From Craterostigma plantagineum (Eukaryota > Streptophyta > Magnoliopsida > Lamiales > Linderniaceae): a stretch of DNA of 64,000 bases. The notes beneath the pieces are model-generated. The model was not told the origin of the DNA. It ran no database searches and saw only the letters and a list, made by a program, of their open reading frames with translations. Location of the stretch: the NCBI GenBank assembly GCA_027422505.1, contig JAPQWV010000050.1:1922001-1986000 (forward strand), written 5' to 3'. Shown here one piece after another: positions 1 to 9,811 of the stretch (the first letter of the stretch is position 1; each line of letters begins with the position of its first letter). The translations under genes and the position numbers were made by a program.

Positions 1-597
1 CCGTGTTATAGTAGTGTTATAATTGTGGAAGAAGTAGAATAAAAGTGTCATAGAATAAAATATAGAAAAATATAGTGAAAAACTGATGTAGCAGTATTGT
101 GAGTGTGTTATTGTTGTGGACACCCTAATGCTCTTGACACGTGAGCAGTTTACGATTACCATGTCGGCTAAGAACACATTAAATAGTCAACTCTATTATT
201 TGTTTTCATTTAAGATTCTACTTTTATTTAACCAAAAGATAGTATGATTTAGGTTAAAAAGCTAGTCTACATTAGGATTGTACTCAAAAGATTTCAAATA
301 ATCGATTCAAACGAAGCAAAGTATACACAATAAACGTAATATACACATAATATATAGACAAATAATATTGTAGAGAAACCATGGTATGCAATACATCCAT
401 GCTTATTATGTTATTACACAGAGTTATATAAAGAAATACAAGATAGAATTGTTGCATATCGTCGTCATACATCATCGGTACAAACATTTAGATCTATAAT
501 CACGTAGGCATATAAGTAAGTTTATATCAAAACAAGAAAAAACTGAGAATAGTAGTCAACGTTGTACCTTCGGACAAAAAAATAAATACTTAAGAAA
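1..597. other. AT-rich intergenic DNA, no gene seen
   Basis: Short open frames here are low-complexity and match no family I recognise. The right end probably holds the 3' UTR of the minus-strand gene that stops at 598. Confidence 0.5.
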
Positions 598-1080
598 TCA
601 AAGAAACTCTCTCCTCGCCACGTAACCATACTGCGCCCTCTGTATATTTCTTTGCCTCTTCTTATAAACCAACGCGCCGAAGCCCACAACGCACGCGCCG
701 GCGATAACCCCAATCGCCACCCTGGCCTTCTTACCGGAGCTCATCCCGCCGCCGCCGTCCTCTCCGTCGTCGTAGGGCTCCAAATCGCCGGCATTGGTTT
801 CCGCAACGCGGCTTGCGTTCACTCCGGCCGGCGCTGGAGACGGAGACGGTGTGCTGTCCTCCTCTTCGTAGTCTGGGGACTGGGAGGTCGGCGAGAGAAC
901 CTCCGGCGTAGGGGCTGGCGGCGAGTTGAACTCCGACGGAGAGACTGGCGCCGGAGATGGTGAAAGGAGCGGCGGTGACGAGGGAGAATCGGCGAAGAGA
1001 AGGGATTCGGCGGAGGAGAAGAAGACGACGGCCAACGACAGTAGTACGGCGGCGGAGGGAGTGACTGAATCTGAACTCAT
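598..1080 (-). CDS. Membrane-anchored arabinogalactan-like protein
   Basis: A 160-residue single-exon protein. Residues 1 to about 27 look like a signal peptide. Residues 30-90 are rich in Pro, Ser and Ala with SPSPAP and PAPTP motifs typical of arabinogalactan glycomodules, where prolines are hydroxylated and glycosylated. An acidic and Gly-rich stretch follows, then one membrane segment (about 119-137, AIGVIAGACVVGFGALVY) and a basic cytosolic tail ending YGYVARREFL. This layout resembles the small plant hydroxyproline-rich proteins of the APAP1/AGP57C group, which cross-link wall polysaccharides. That assignment is from memory of the tail motif and is inference. The start is the only ATG that keeps the signal peptide. 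A cluster of TGGGCC/GGCCCA motifs lies about 320-370 bases upstream. Confidence 0.8.
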   Translation of the reverse strand: MSSDSVTPSAAVLLSLAVVFFSSAESLLFADSPSSPPLLSPSPAPVSPSEFNSPPAPTPEVLSPTSQSPDYEEEDSTPSPSPAPAGVNASRVAETNAGDLEPYDDGEDGGGGMSSGKKARVAIGVIAGACVVGFGALVYKKRQRNIQRAQYGYVARREFL

Positions 1081-1396
1081 TTGCTGACTTTTTTGTTTTT
1101 ACGTTCGATCTTTATATTATCAGTTTTGTACAAATGCCTGGAAGTTTCAGTTTTAGTTTCGGACAAAACTTGGAGGGAGGAAAAGACGAACTTGCTTATT
1201 ATGTAAGGAAAATGAATAAAGGCCACGAATGTTATACCATGATAACAACAATAATAACGGGAAATAAATACAAAGTTGCATGTAAGTCAACTGCAAGATT
1301 AAAGGAAGAATCTACGCAAAGTCAACCTTTATTAACGTAGATAATTGAAAGGCGCGCTATGGAAGGAAGAGGTTATATACCTACGCTAGCTCTTAA

Positions 1397-1453
1397 TGGG
1401 CCTAATGGAATAGTCTTAATTACGGCCCAGTAACTGATGGGCCCTTCGGCCCA
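1397..1453. promoter_or_regulatory. Cluster of four site II (TGGGCC/GGCCCA) motifs
   Basis: TGGGCC or its complement occurs at 1397-1402, 1424-1429, 1438-1443 and 1448-1453. Site II elements bind TCP factors and are common in promoters of growth-related plant genes. The nearest start codon is that of the minus-strand arabinogalactan-like gene (1080). A promoter role is inference. Confidence 0.45.
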
Positions 1454-1889
1454 ACAAGAGAGCAAGACTCAACTGAAAGATTCAAGTTAGCAACTCGTTG
1501 TACAGTTAGTCACTTGTATATTAATGTCGGGCTATGTGATTCGTCCTTTTTTATTTCTTCCCATTCAAACTAAGAACAAATTCCATTCAATCCATTTTTT
1601 TTTTTAACAGAAACGATAGCCTGTATTAATAACCAAACATAGCGGTCAATGGGTCTCTCCGGTGACATTATTATCCGAGAGAGAACAAAGGCACACAAGG
1701 AGCAACACACAACCAAATAACCGACAGAAAACGAAATAAACCTCGAACTTAGACCAAAAATCTATAGAATATACCACAAAAAAAGGATATTAATCCAAAT
1801 CGATAGCATTCTACATTATCTTTGTCTAACGACTCGAGATCGTCGTCTTCATCGGAAGATGCTCCACAATGGGAGAAATGACTCCACAA

Positions 1890-2240
1890 TGGGAGAAAAA
1901 AGCTCCTGACAGGCAGGAGAAACGATCTCCACGTGGGAGACTCATGAGTAGTTGGTGGTGGTGAGTGACGCTGGCGGCGAGGCGTAGAAGGTGGCAACGA
2001 AGCGGTGGTGAGGCAGCAAGATGGCAGCGGCGTGGCGTTGACGCTGGCGACGAGGCGGCGGCGAGACGAGCCGGAGGGGGCGAGGCGAGCGGTGGTGGCA
2101 CAACGGCGTTGGCGAGGTGTTGACGATGGCAATGAAGCAGAGATGATAAAAAAGACCAACAAACAAAAATAAAAGAAGAAAATGAAAGAAGAAAAAACAG
2201 CGATAACTAAAATCAGAAAAGGGCTCCCCAACCTCCATAA
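1890..2240. other. GC-rich low-complexity stretch, no convincing gene
   Basis: Runs of GGC, GAG and GTG-like triplets keep several overlapping frames open on the minus strand. The translations are Ser/Arg/Leu-biased with no domain, and different frames look equally protein-like. I treat it as composition, possibly a decayed coding fragment. Confidence 0.4.
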
Positions 2241-2749
2241 GTGGAGGAAGGGGAGGAGCTTTGTTTTGTGTTGTGCGGCTGCAAGAATGAGGGGGAGAGA
2301 ACTAGGGTTTTAGAGAGAGAATTTTTGAGACGGATTAATTAATGGGTTAATTACGTGTCGGGCCTTCTTAACATTTTTAAATAGTGTTCAAGCCTCGAAT
2401 TAAGGACCTACTTTTTAAAATTCTTTGTGAAAAATACTCAAACTACGCGATATGACATATTTACCCACTAACAGATGCAATATTTACAAACATATGCCAT
2501 TGTCTTCTCCAACGAGCGATCTAATCTTCAAGCTCGATTTCCGCCTACAATCTCGACCTTCGTAAGCAGACGAGGAGGTCCGACCCAGACCTGTCGTCGT
2601 AGTAGAGCTCGACGGAGCTGAACTTCTTTTTTTTTTGTTTTTCCAAATCACTTAACGACGTATGACACATCTCTTCTAGTAAATAACAAATCGTCACACA
2701 AAATACCACATCCTACATTAAAAATAGCGACTCATATATTGTTAATAAC

Positions 2750-3840
2750 ACAGTCTGTGTACAACCAATGGATTGGGAAAAAAAGAACGAAAATCACAAA
2801 CGACTAAAAAACAGATGAAAACTGCATAAATCACGTCGTTATTGACTCAATAATGTAAAATAGACCTCAATTTCTCATGGGTACCTCGAATTATTCCGAT
2901 TACTTGCAAGAAACGGATATTATATTTTCCTAAATTGTGTAAAAAAGAAATACTTATAACATAGCCAAAAATAACAAATGTCTTATGGTTAATAACAAAT
3001 GTTGACTCAGAAGTAACACGTCGCTGAAAGGTAATAACGCCTTGTTTGTCGTAATTAACACATTCTGTATACAACCAATGGATCGGGAGAAAAAAGAACG
3101 AAAACCACAACGACACTAAAAAACATATGAAAACTGCATAAATCTCGTCGTCATTGACTCAATAAGGTAAAATAGACCTTAATTTCTCATGGGTACCTCG
3201 AATTTATACCGATTAGTTGCAAGAAACAAATATTATGTTTTCCCTAAATCGTGTAAAAAAGAAATACTTATAACATAGCAAAAAATAACAAATGTCTTAC
3301 GGTTAATAACAAATGATGCCTTGGAAGTACCACGTCGCTGAAAGGTAATAACACCTTGTTTGTCGTAAATAACGGATTCTGTATAGAACCAATGGATCAG
3401 GAGAAAAAGAACGAAAATCACGACACTAAAAAATAGGATGAAAACTGCATAAACTCGTCGTTATTGACTTATTAAGGTAAAATAGACCTCAATTTCTCAT
3501 GGGTACCTCGAATTTATACCGATTAGTTGCAAGAAACAAATTTATTTTCCCTAAATCGTGTAAAAAGAAATACTTATAACATAGCAAAAAATAACAAATG
3601 TTTTATGATTAATAACAAATGTTGACTTAGAACTAACACGTCGCTTAAAGGTAATAACACCTTGTCTGACGTAAATAACACATTCTGTATACAACCAATG
3701 GATCGGGAGAAAAGAACAAAAATCACAAAAATCATTAAAAACAGATGAAAACTGCATAAATCACGCCGTTATTGACTCAATAATGTAAAATAGACCTCAA
3801 TTTCTCATGGGTACCTCGAATTTATACCGATTACTTGCAA
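2750..3840. repeat. Tandem repeat, about 310-bp unit, 3.5 copies
   Basis: Units begin near 2750, 3062, 3373 and 3681, each with a variant of TGTATACAACCAATGGATC followed about 60 bases later by GAAAACTGCATAAATC and TCTCATGGGTACCTCGAAT. Spacing is 308-312 bases. The last copy is cut at about 3840. Three similar minus-strand open frames in the array arise from the repetition and are not genes. Confidence 0.85.
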
Positions 3841-4006
3841 TTTATGTCGAAATCTAGATTCGATTTACCATTATATTCTCGAATTTGCACCCTAATTAGA
3901 CAAGCAAATTCTACCTCGTGCGTCGTCAATATCACAGTGAATCCAACATGACATAATCGGTTGGATGGGCATTCCAATTTTTTTGTGCTCGTTTCACTGT
4001 AAGAAA

Positions 4007-4150
4007 AATATTCTGTAACTGAGTAACACAATATTGAAAAATAACGTGTCTGTTTCCTAAAGTAACAATATTCTGTAACTGAGTAACATAATATTATCGA
4101 AAAATAACGTGTCTGTTTCCTGTAGTAACAATATACTGTAACTGAGTAAC
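4007..4150. repeat. Short tandem repeat, 60-63-bp unit, about 2.3 copies
   Basis: The motif TTCTGTAACTGAGTAACA recurs at about 4011, 4071 and 4134 with one substitution in the last copy, linked by AATAACGTGTCTGTTTCCT. It lies just after the 310-bp array but has an unrelated unit. Confidence 0.75.
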
Positions 4151-5470
4151 ATAAAAAAGAGCATTTTAGTAAGGATATTTTCGTCAAATCATAGTTTTTG
4201 GTCCTTTAGCTCGAATTTTACATAAAGTATGTCCTTTAAACTTATTATTTCTGTAATATGGCCTGACAAGTAAATTAAAAAATTAGTGGGGCCTGACATA
4301 AAATTCCCCTTAATTAATTACACTTCGAAGCAATCAATTTTCCGTTTCCACCATGCTATAAAGATGGAGATGGAAGACGTAGACTAGACTAGGCCATCAA
4401 TAACTGAAACATGCTTACGATGCCAAGTTTTGTGGCCATAAGCATTTAAACGAATAGTCTATTAATTCACTAAAGCATAGTAGATCATAATTTCCACACA
4501 AACGGACAAAAGTGTAACTTGTCTTAAAGAGTTTGTTACTAAATCAATCCATTGGTCGCATTATTCTTCAAACGTCTGTTTCACAATAAAGTTGCGTGAG
4601 GCTGAAGATGATATGGAGAGTGCTTCCTTTTTTTTTTTCATTTGAATTTTTTTTTCAACATGATATGAATGTTGTGTCATTAATGGTTGTCATATGATTG
4701 TATTTTCCTAAATAAAGGTTCGGCCTTCATAAAAATAGACAATTGTTAATTACATGTATGTAATATATGGAGAGACATGTGATTATGTCACGGTACAATC
4801 ATGAAGTAGAAGAAATTGAGCTTTATGCGTGACCCGCATATTTCCCATTTACAATAGTCTTATGCTATATTTACATATTATTTATTAAAGTAACCTTATA
4901 ATGAAAATGCAAGTGGCAGTTGTACATCGTTATCCTTGGGAGAGTTAAGCCGCACTAAGCAAGAGAATGACAACATTATTACAACTTTGGATTATACAAA
5001 TGCAAGAGAGATAGAGATAATAAATTAAGATTTGGATCTGTGCCTCTTTTAAGATAATATGGTTTATCTACGACGTCTGCGTTATCCATGCAATTAGCTT
5101 TAATTATTACAAACGTTATCCTCAACTCCATGGAAAAAGATAACCTAATTTATTCCGCAACGATTTCATTTCATCTTATCCATGTAGGAGCCTAACTTCT
5201 TGAAAGTAATAATCTAAGCTTCTTCCCATCTTAAATTGTATTATTGCTAACCTAAGCGCAAATTTGTGTATATTAGAAATCGTGGTGTCCTTCGTAAAAA
5301 TAATTGGTAATAAGGACTCGTCGATTTTAATATAGTATCATAGCGAGCTTTCGCTCATCGAGGGGGCGTATTGAGATTCTCAGTGGAATTTAGTTATACA
5401 TTGAATAATTCGAGCTCTTTAACCACTATATATAATAGACTCCTCCTACCACCAATTGAGTTTATCAACG
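4151..5470. other. AT-rich intergenic DNA, nothing recognised
   Basis: No long open frame, domain or clear terminal repeat was found on either strand. Confidence 0.45.
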
Positions 5471-5479
5471 TTTACTTAA

Positions 5480-5856
5480 GGTGAAACTTCACTCCCTATT
5501 TGGCATCTATCACATAACACCCCTGTCAGAAAAAATTTCACTTAACTTCCTGTTTCACTGTTTGTACCAGTTTCTTCAGTCATACTGTACATTTCTATGT
5601 TTATATAGTGTACCAGAATATGTTGATTAGGTGTACCTAAATTTGTTTATATGGTGTACCTGCGGCAGATCATGCACAAATCTGTAAAAATTAGGTACAC
5701 TGTAAGAACACATTTAGGTACATGGTAGCAACATATTGTGGTACACAATACAAACATAGAAAAGTACAGCGTGAGTTCAAAATGTAGTACGAACAGTGAA
5801 ATGGGGAGTTAAGTTATTTTTCTCTGACCGGGGAGTTATGTGATAGTAAGTTTACA
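5480..5856. mobile_element. MITE-like element with long inverted ends
   Basis: The left arm (about 5485-5570, with ATCACATAACACCCC and TTTCACTGTTTGTAC) is repeated inverted at the right end (about 5788-5855). The arms are 70-80 bases with many substitutions. The middle is AT-rich with recurring GGTACAC/GTGTACC motifs and no coding frame. Exact ends and target duplication could not be fixed, so the superfamily is open. Confidence 0.6.
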
Positions 5857-6034
5857 AATATGGATTTAAGTAATATTGTCCCTCTAGTTAATTTATAATA
5901 AAAATATATATTTATTTAACATTAAATAAAAAATATTTTGTCGCCATTGATGAGTGCAAGCGTTACACCAGCTGTCGAAAGCTACGCTGCTAGATCCAAA
6001 ACTAGAATGAAGTTATTACATTGGTCCCTCGCGT

Positions 6035-6092
6035 CACGTGCCGTCACGTGAATAAGCCACGTGGCACCATACAACGAGCGATCAGCCACGTG
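6035..6092. promoter_or_regulatory. Cluster of four G-boxes (CACGTG)
   Basis: Perfect CACGTG palindromes occur at 6035-6040, 6045-6050, 6058-6063 and 6087-6092, about 570-630 bases upstream of the S40-like start codon. G-boxes bind bZIP and bHLH factors and form the core of ABA- and light-response elements. Four in 58 bases is far more than chance. A role in driving the downstream senescence-type gene is inference. Confidence 0.6.
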
Positions 6093-6562
6093 CCCGTGCA
6101 TACTTCTCTTCTCAGGTGAATTGCATTAGCTTTGCCTCGCGACAAATTAAGTCTTGGTTGGTGAACGAGACAAAAATATTATTACCGTTATGCCCTTATC
6201 ATAACAACAAATAGTTATTAAGTCGTAAGAAATGTACCGAGTAAAAAGTTATATATTTAGTAGACATTGCAGAAATCAAAATCTAGTGAACCATTTTTGG
6301 ACGTGATATAAATCAAAGAACTCATTGCCACCTCCGTATGTATCCATTCTTCTACTTACAGTTTAAAACTTCCCAATCAAACAAAAGCAAATAAAATTTT
6401 TCAAACAAAAATAACCAGGGGACCAATCGAAGAACATACGTGGCATATGATCCATACACATGCATGAATCAGCGAGGGGCAGTATCGTAAAGTAACACAG
6501 AGAAGGATAAAGACAGAAAGGGCGAAAGTGAAAACTGAAAGAACCTTATCCACATTCATCAC

Positions 6563-6572
6563 TTTATATAAA
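6563..6572 (+). promoter_or_regulatory. TATA box of the S40-like gene
   Basis: TTTATATAAA lies 95 bases upstream of the ATG at 6667, placing a transcription start near 6595-6605 and a leader of about 65 bases. Confidence 0.6.
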
Positions 6573-6666
6573 CCCACTCCAATTCGACTTCCTTCTTACC
6601 AGTCATCAGAACTTTAATTTGAAGAAAAAAAGGAATATAGAAATTGCCAAGTAAGAAGCTCCATTA

Positions 6667-7142
6667 ATGGCAGCATCGAAATGCTACAAGCCAAACTACA
6701 ATTACCTCCTTCCAACGAACAACAGCTACGTCGTCAACGACGACTCGGCGATCATCGAGTTCGACGAGTCCGAGGTGTGGGGCGGATCTACGCCGGCGGA
6801 GCCGACGCGTTCGCAGCCTTCGCCGCGCGAGTTTCGGAGGCTTAGTCCGGCGGCGAAGAAGGCGTCGCGCGGCGCTTCGTCTTCGGTGCCGGTCAACGTG
6901 CCCGATTGGTCGAAGATTCTGAAGGGCGAGCATAGGGATGCGTGCTATTACGAGGACGTCGGCGATAATGATGACGTGCGACAAACGGCGGCGGCGGAGA
7001 TTGGATTCCGCCGCACGAGTTCCTGGCGAGGACGAGGGTGGCTTCGATGTCCGTACACGAAGGTGTGGGGAGGACTTTGAAAGGAAGAGATTTGAGTAGG
7101 GTCAGAAATGCAATTTGGCAGAAGATTGGGTTTCAGGATTGA
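6667..7142 (+). pseudogene. S40/DUF584 senescence-regulator-like gene, frameshifted
   Basis: The first 110 codons carry S40-family features: FDESEVWGG near residue 32, a Ser/Arg-rich middle and VPVNVPDWSKILKGEH. S40 proteins are small nuclear plant proteins tied to senescence and stress. Frame 1 then drifts into an Arg/Trp-rich tail and stops at 7080 (137 residues). The family's conserved end continues in another frame from about 7005: [19 protein letters not shown], then [19 protein letters not shown], stopping at 7142. So one base is missing, or two are extra, near 6995-7005. This is either a recent pseudogene or an assembly error. A TATA box and G-box cluster precede it. Its downstream sequence recurs at 17.03-17.19 kb, and part of its coding sequence at 8.91-9.12 kb. 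Confidence 0.75.
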
Positions 7143-7739
7143 CTGATTTTATGAAAATGAGATTATATTATTTTCATTGGTTTGATTTTTAATGGTAAAC
7201 CAAGAATTGAAGGATAAGAAATCGTTTGGAGTGCGAACTGATTAGTTTAGTCTACTAGTAAGATACCAATTTTGATTTCGGAGAGAGATTGTACTCGTAG
7301 AAGCTTAAACTCGGAAATCATTTTGATGTATCCGAGAATTTGTTTTTCGGTGACCTGCAATTTTTAAAACTAATTTATTAAGGTGGCAATTTTCGTTCAT
7401 GCCCCGCCAGAAAAAAATTAAGAACTCAGTTTATTCAAACACTTCATTGCGCTGCAATAATACTTCATTTTTTTGTAACAACACTTCATTATTCTGAAAT
7501 AATATAAAACGATCTATCGATAATAGTTAATATACACTTTATAACACTTGTGTAAATTGGGTCATTTACTAAATTTTTTTCGAAAACTGGGTCTTTTAAA
7601 CTAAAACTTTTCCCGACAGGGCCAAAACCTAAATATTTTTGGGGCCTGATTTAAAATGGGCTTTCAAGAAATGTCCATTCTAGTCGGACTTCGGCTTTCA
7701 GAAACATAAAATAATTTGGCAAACTCGTTTTAATCCAAC
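7143..7739. other. S40-like gene 3' flank
   Basis: No gene. Bases 7170-7370 are the probable 3' UTR and flank of the S40-like gene and are copied at about 17030-17190. Bases 7430-7530 hold ACTTCATT-type repeats also seen near 46.2-46.4 kb. Confidence 0.45.
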
Positions 7740-8402
7740 TAAGACCTAATTTCTATATGCACATTTGAAAAACAAAAATAGACAACAACGAAAATAATGA
7801 CAAAAATTTCAAACATTCCCGAAAAAGTTCGAGATTGAGCTCGAGTGTCATGCTTGGAATCGAGCTTCGCTCGACGCAACTCATCGAGTTTGCAAGTCGA
7901 GCTCGAATAGAACCTTGAGTCGGACACGTGTTCAACGATTCTGGAAAATCGGAACCAAATGGTCAGTAAATTCGAATTGTAATGGTCGAGAACCACCTAA
8001 TCATGGTTTGCGGTTTTTTGCTAAGCTCATGACTATTGTAACCGTAACCGTAACCGTAAGTCAAAGGTTCTGTGAACCATCAACCGTATGAATATACATT
8101 GTACTCTCGAGCTATGCTTAGTCGAGGCAACTCATCTTTCACTCATATTTCAGGCACCGAAGCAAAAATTAAAAATTATATTGAAAAGAGGATAACACCC
8201 TAATTCAGAATTTTCAGGTAAGGCAAATTGGACATTTAGCTACGATACACATCAATTAGTTCAAACCAGTTTTTTTCACATACCATGCCCAACTAAAATC
8301 ATAATCACATGAAAAATAGAAAAGAAAGAAACGCACACACATACGCACAAAAACATTCGTCTACGATGATCGTCATCGAGAAGCCAACGACCAGTAGTTT
8401 AA
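7740..8402 (-). pseudogene. Remnant of CASP-like 5A gene: last codons and 3' flank
   Basis: The minus strand at about 8376-8402 encodes YWSLASR plus stop, the exact end of the CASP-like gene at 38352. The DNA to its left parallels the 3' flanks at about 17.2-17.65, 24.24-24.6 and 38.0-38.35 kb. The sequence then breaks into an inverted repeat copy, so almost the whole gene is missing. It marks an old edge of the duplicated block. Confidence 0.6.
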
Positions 8403-8911
8403 AAAAAAAATTTCTACTCTAAATATATATTCTTCACAATACATGCATAATTCAATCACATATTATATCAATTTTTTATACTCCAATATCAAATTTTACA
8501 GATTAATTGGTTTATATTATTTAGTTTATTTTTTGTTGAAAAAAAAGTAATTTATTGGATATACATGAATATGGGGAATCCGATCCTCGAATGGTGATTA
8601 CCGTCCCGAACCAATTCATCATAAGCGGTGAACTAGCGAGGATGGTATTAAGAACGAAAATTTGGTATGAGGTCAGTATGTCCATTACCAGTCCCGAACA
8701 CCCACATTTTCATCCCTAATCATTATATGTATCCACTCTACACATACATCCCGCTGATGCTCTGTTTGGATACTTGGATTTTTGAAAATCCCGAGTTTCC
8801 TTCAAATCACCCGTTTCAGAAACGTAAGGATTTGGATTTCAATATCTTCCAAATCCGTTGTTAATTTAATCGTTTACTAGTTATCGGATTTGAATGATAA
8901 ATATCCATTTT
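8403..8911. repeat. Inverted copy of the inter-NLR spacer
   Basis: This stretch is the reverse complement of about 13730-14170, which also occurs direct at 21.3-23.1 and 34.9-35.5 kb. Shared landmarks are the TATGAATATGGGGAA region, AACCAATTCATCATAAGCGG and GCTCTGTTTGGATACTTGGA. The other copies are all in one orientation, so this one was inverted. Confidence 0.7.
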
Positions 8912-9121
8912 TCGACGAGTCCGAGGTGTGGGGCGGATCTACGCCGGCGGAGGCGACGCGGTCGCCGCCTTCGCCGCGCGAGTTTCGGAGGCTTAGACCG
9001 GCGGCGAAGAAGGCGTCGCGCGGCGCTTCGTCTTCTGTGCCGGTCAACGTGCCCGATTGGTCAAAGGTTCTGAAGGGCGAGCATAGAGATACGTGCTATT
9101 ACGAGGATGGCGGCGATGACT
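8912..9121 (+). pseudogene. S40/DUF584 gene fragment (second copy)
   Basis: Bases 8912-9121 encode FDESEVWGGSTPAEATRS through VPVNVPDWSKVLKGEH and CYYED, nearly the same as residues 32-104 of the copy at 6667. Both ends are missing: upstream is the inverted spacer and downstream unrelated DNA. The conserved C-terminus is absent, so no S40 protein can be made. An open frame runs 8890-9282, but its ends are not S40. Confidence 0.8.
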
Positions 9122-9239
9122 ACCATCGTCAAACACGTCTTTCGAGCATTGATTTTCGTAGCAGAGCGCAGCAATGGCTGCGTCGGCTGCAGAAGCTGAG
9201 ACGTGAGGCCCCAACCGCTTCTATTATTTTAATTATTTT

Positions 9240-9400
9240 CTTTAAACATTTTTTTATTACGTATTCAATTCGAGCAGAATAATGCCTATGCAATAACAAG
9301 ACAGAGCACTAACTATGGGCAACAGCTAAAAATTAACCAAACTGTGTCCACAAACCCTAATCGTGTGGTTCGATTATCCTAATCGCGGGTTTAGGACATC
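9240..9400. repeat. Copy of the CASP-like 5A upstream region
   Basis: This stretch closely matches about 40070-40262, between the CASP-like and GATA genes (shared AGAATAATGCCTATGCAATA and CGATTATCCTAATCGCGG). It shows the duplicated block once included the CASP-like 5' flank. The remaining DNA to 9811 holds no gene I can recognise. Confidence 0.65.
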
Positions 9401-9811
9401 TAAAATGGTGGAGATTCGAGCTACCTGAATGTGTAGTTAGGGTTCAAATAGTCGCATTTTCACTTGTACATTCATACACCGCTTCTCTGCATCAGCTAAA
9501 AGAAAACTTATGTAATGAACGTATTTACATCTGTAAGATGCTTAATAAATAAAGATGATCTACAACCTCAGTCATCCAAAATCACCACAACTTTGGAACC
9601 CATAGAAGGATAGTGGACAGAGCAGTCTCGGAAGAATAGAATATGACAATTACCTGTCTCATCAAAGAATTACCCATATCTGAAGAAGGTTCTGGGCGAG
9701 CCTTTTTCAATGGGGGACCTTCGTCCTCATCCTTATAATGGGCTCGGCCAGAAGTAATTATGAGATATAACACAACACATAGCACTAATAATTATACAGC
9801 GTCGAAGAGAA

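Noticed and set aside
1749..2238. Three overlapping minus-strand open frames of 91-160 codons
   Set aside because: Frames are kept open by GC-rich triplet composition; no domain, and the translations are Ser/Arg/Leu filler.
2847..4187. Four similar minus-strand small proteins (FVINHKTFVIF-type)
   Set aside because: They are translations of the 310-bp and 60-bp tandem repeats.
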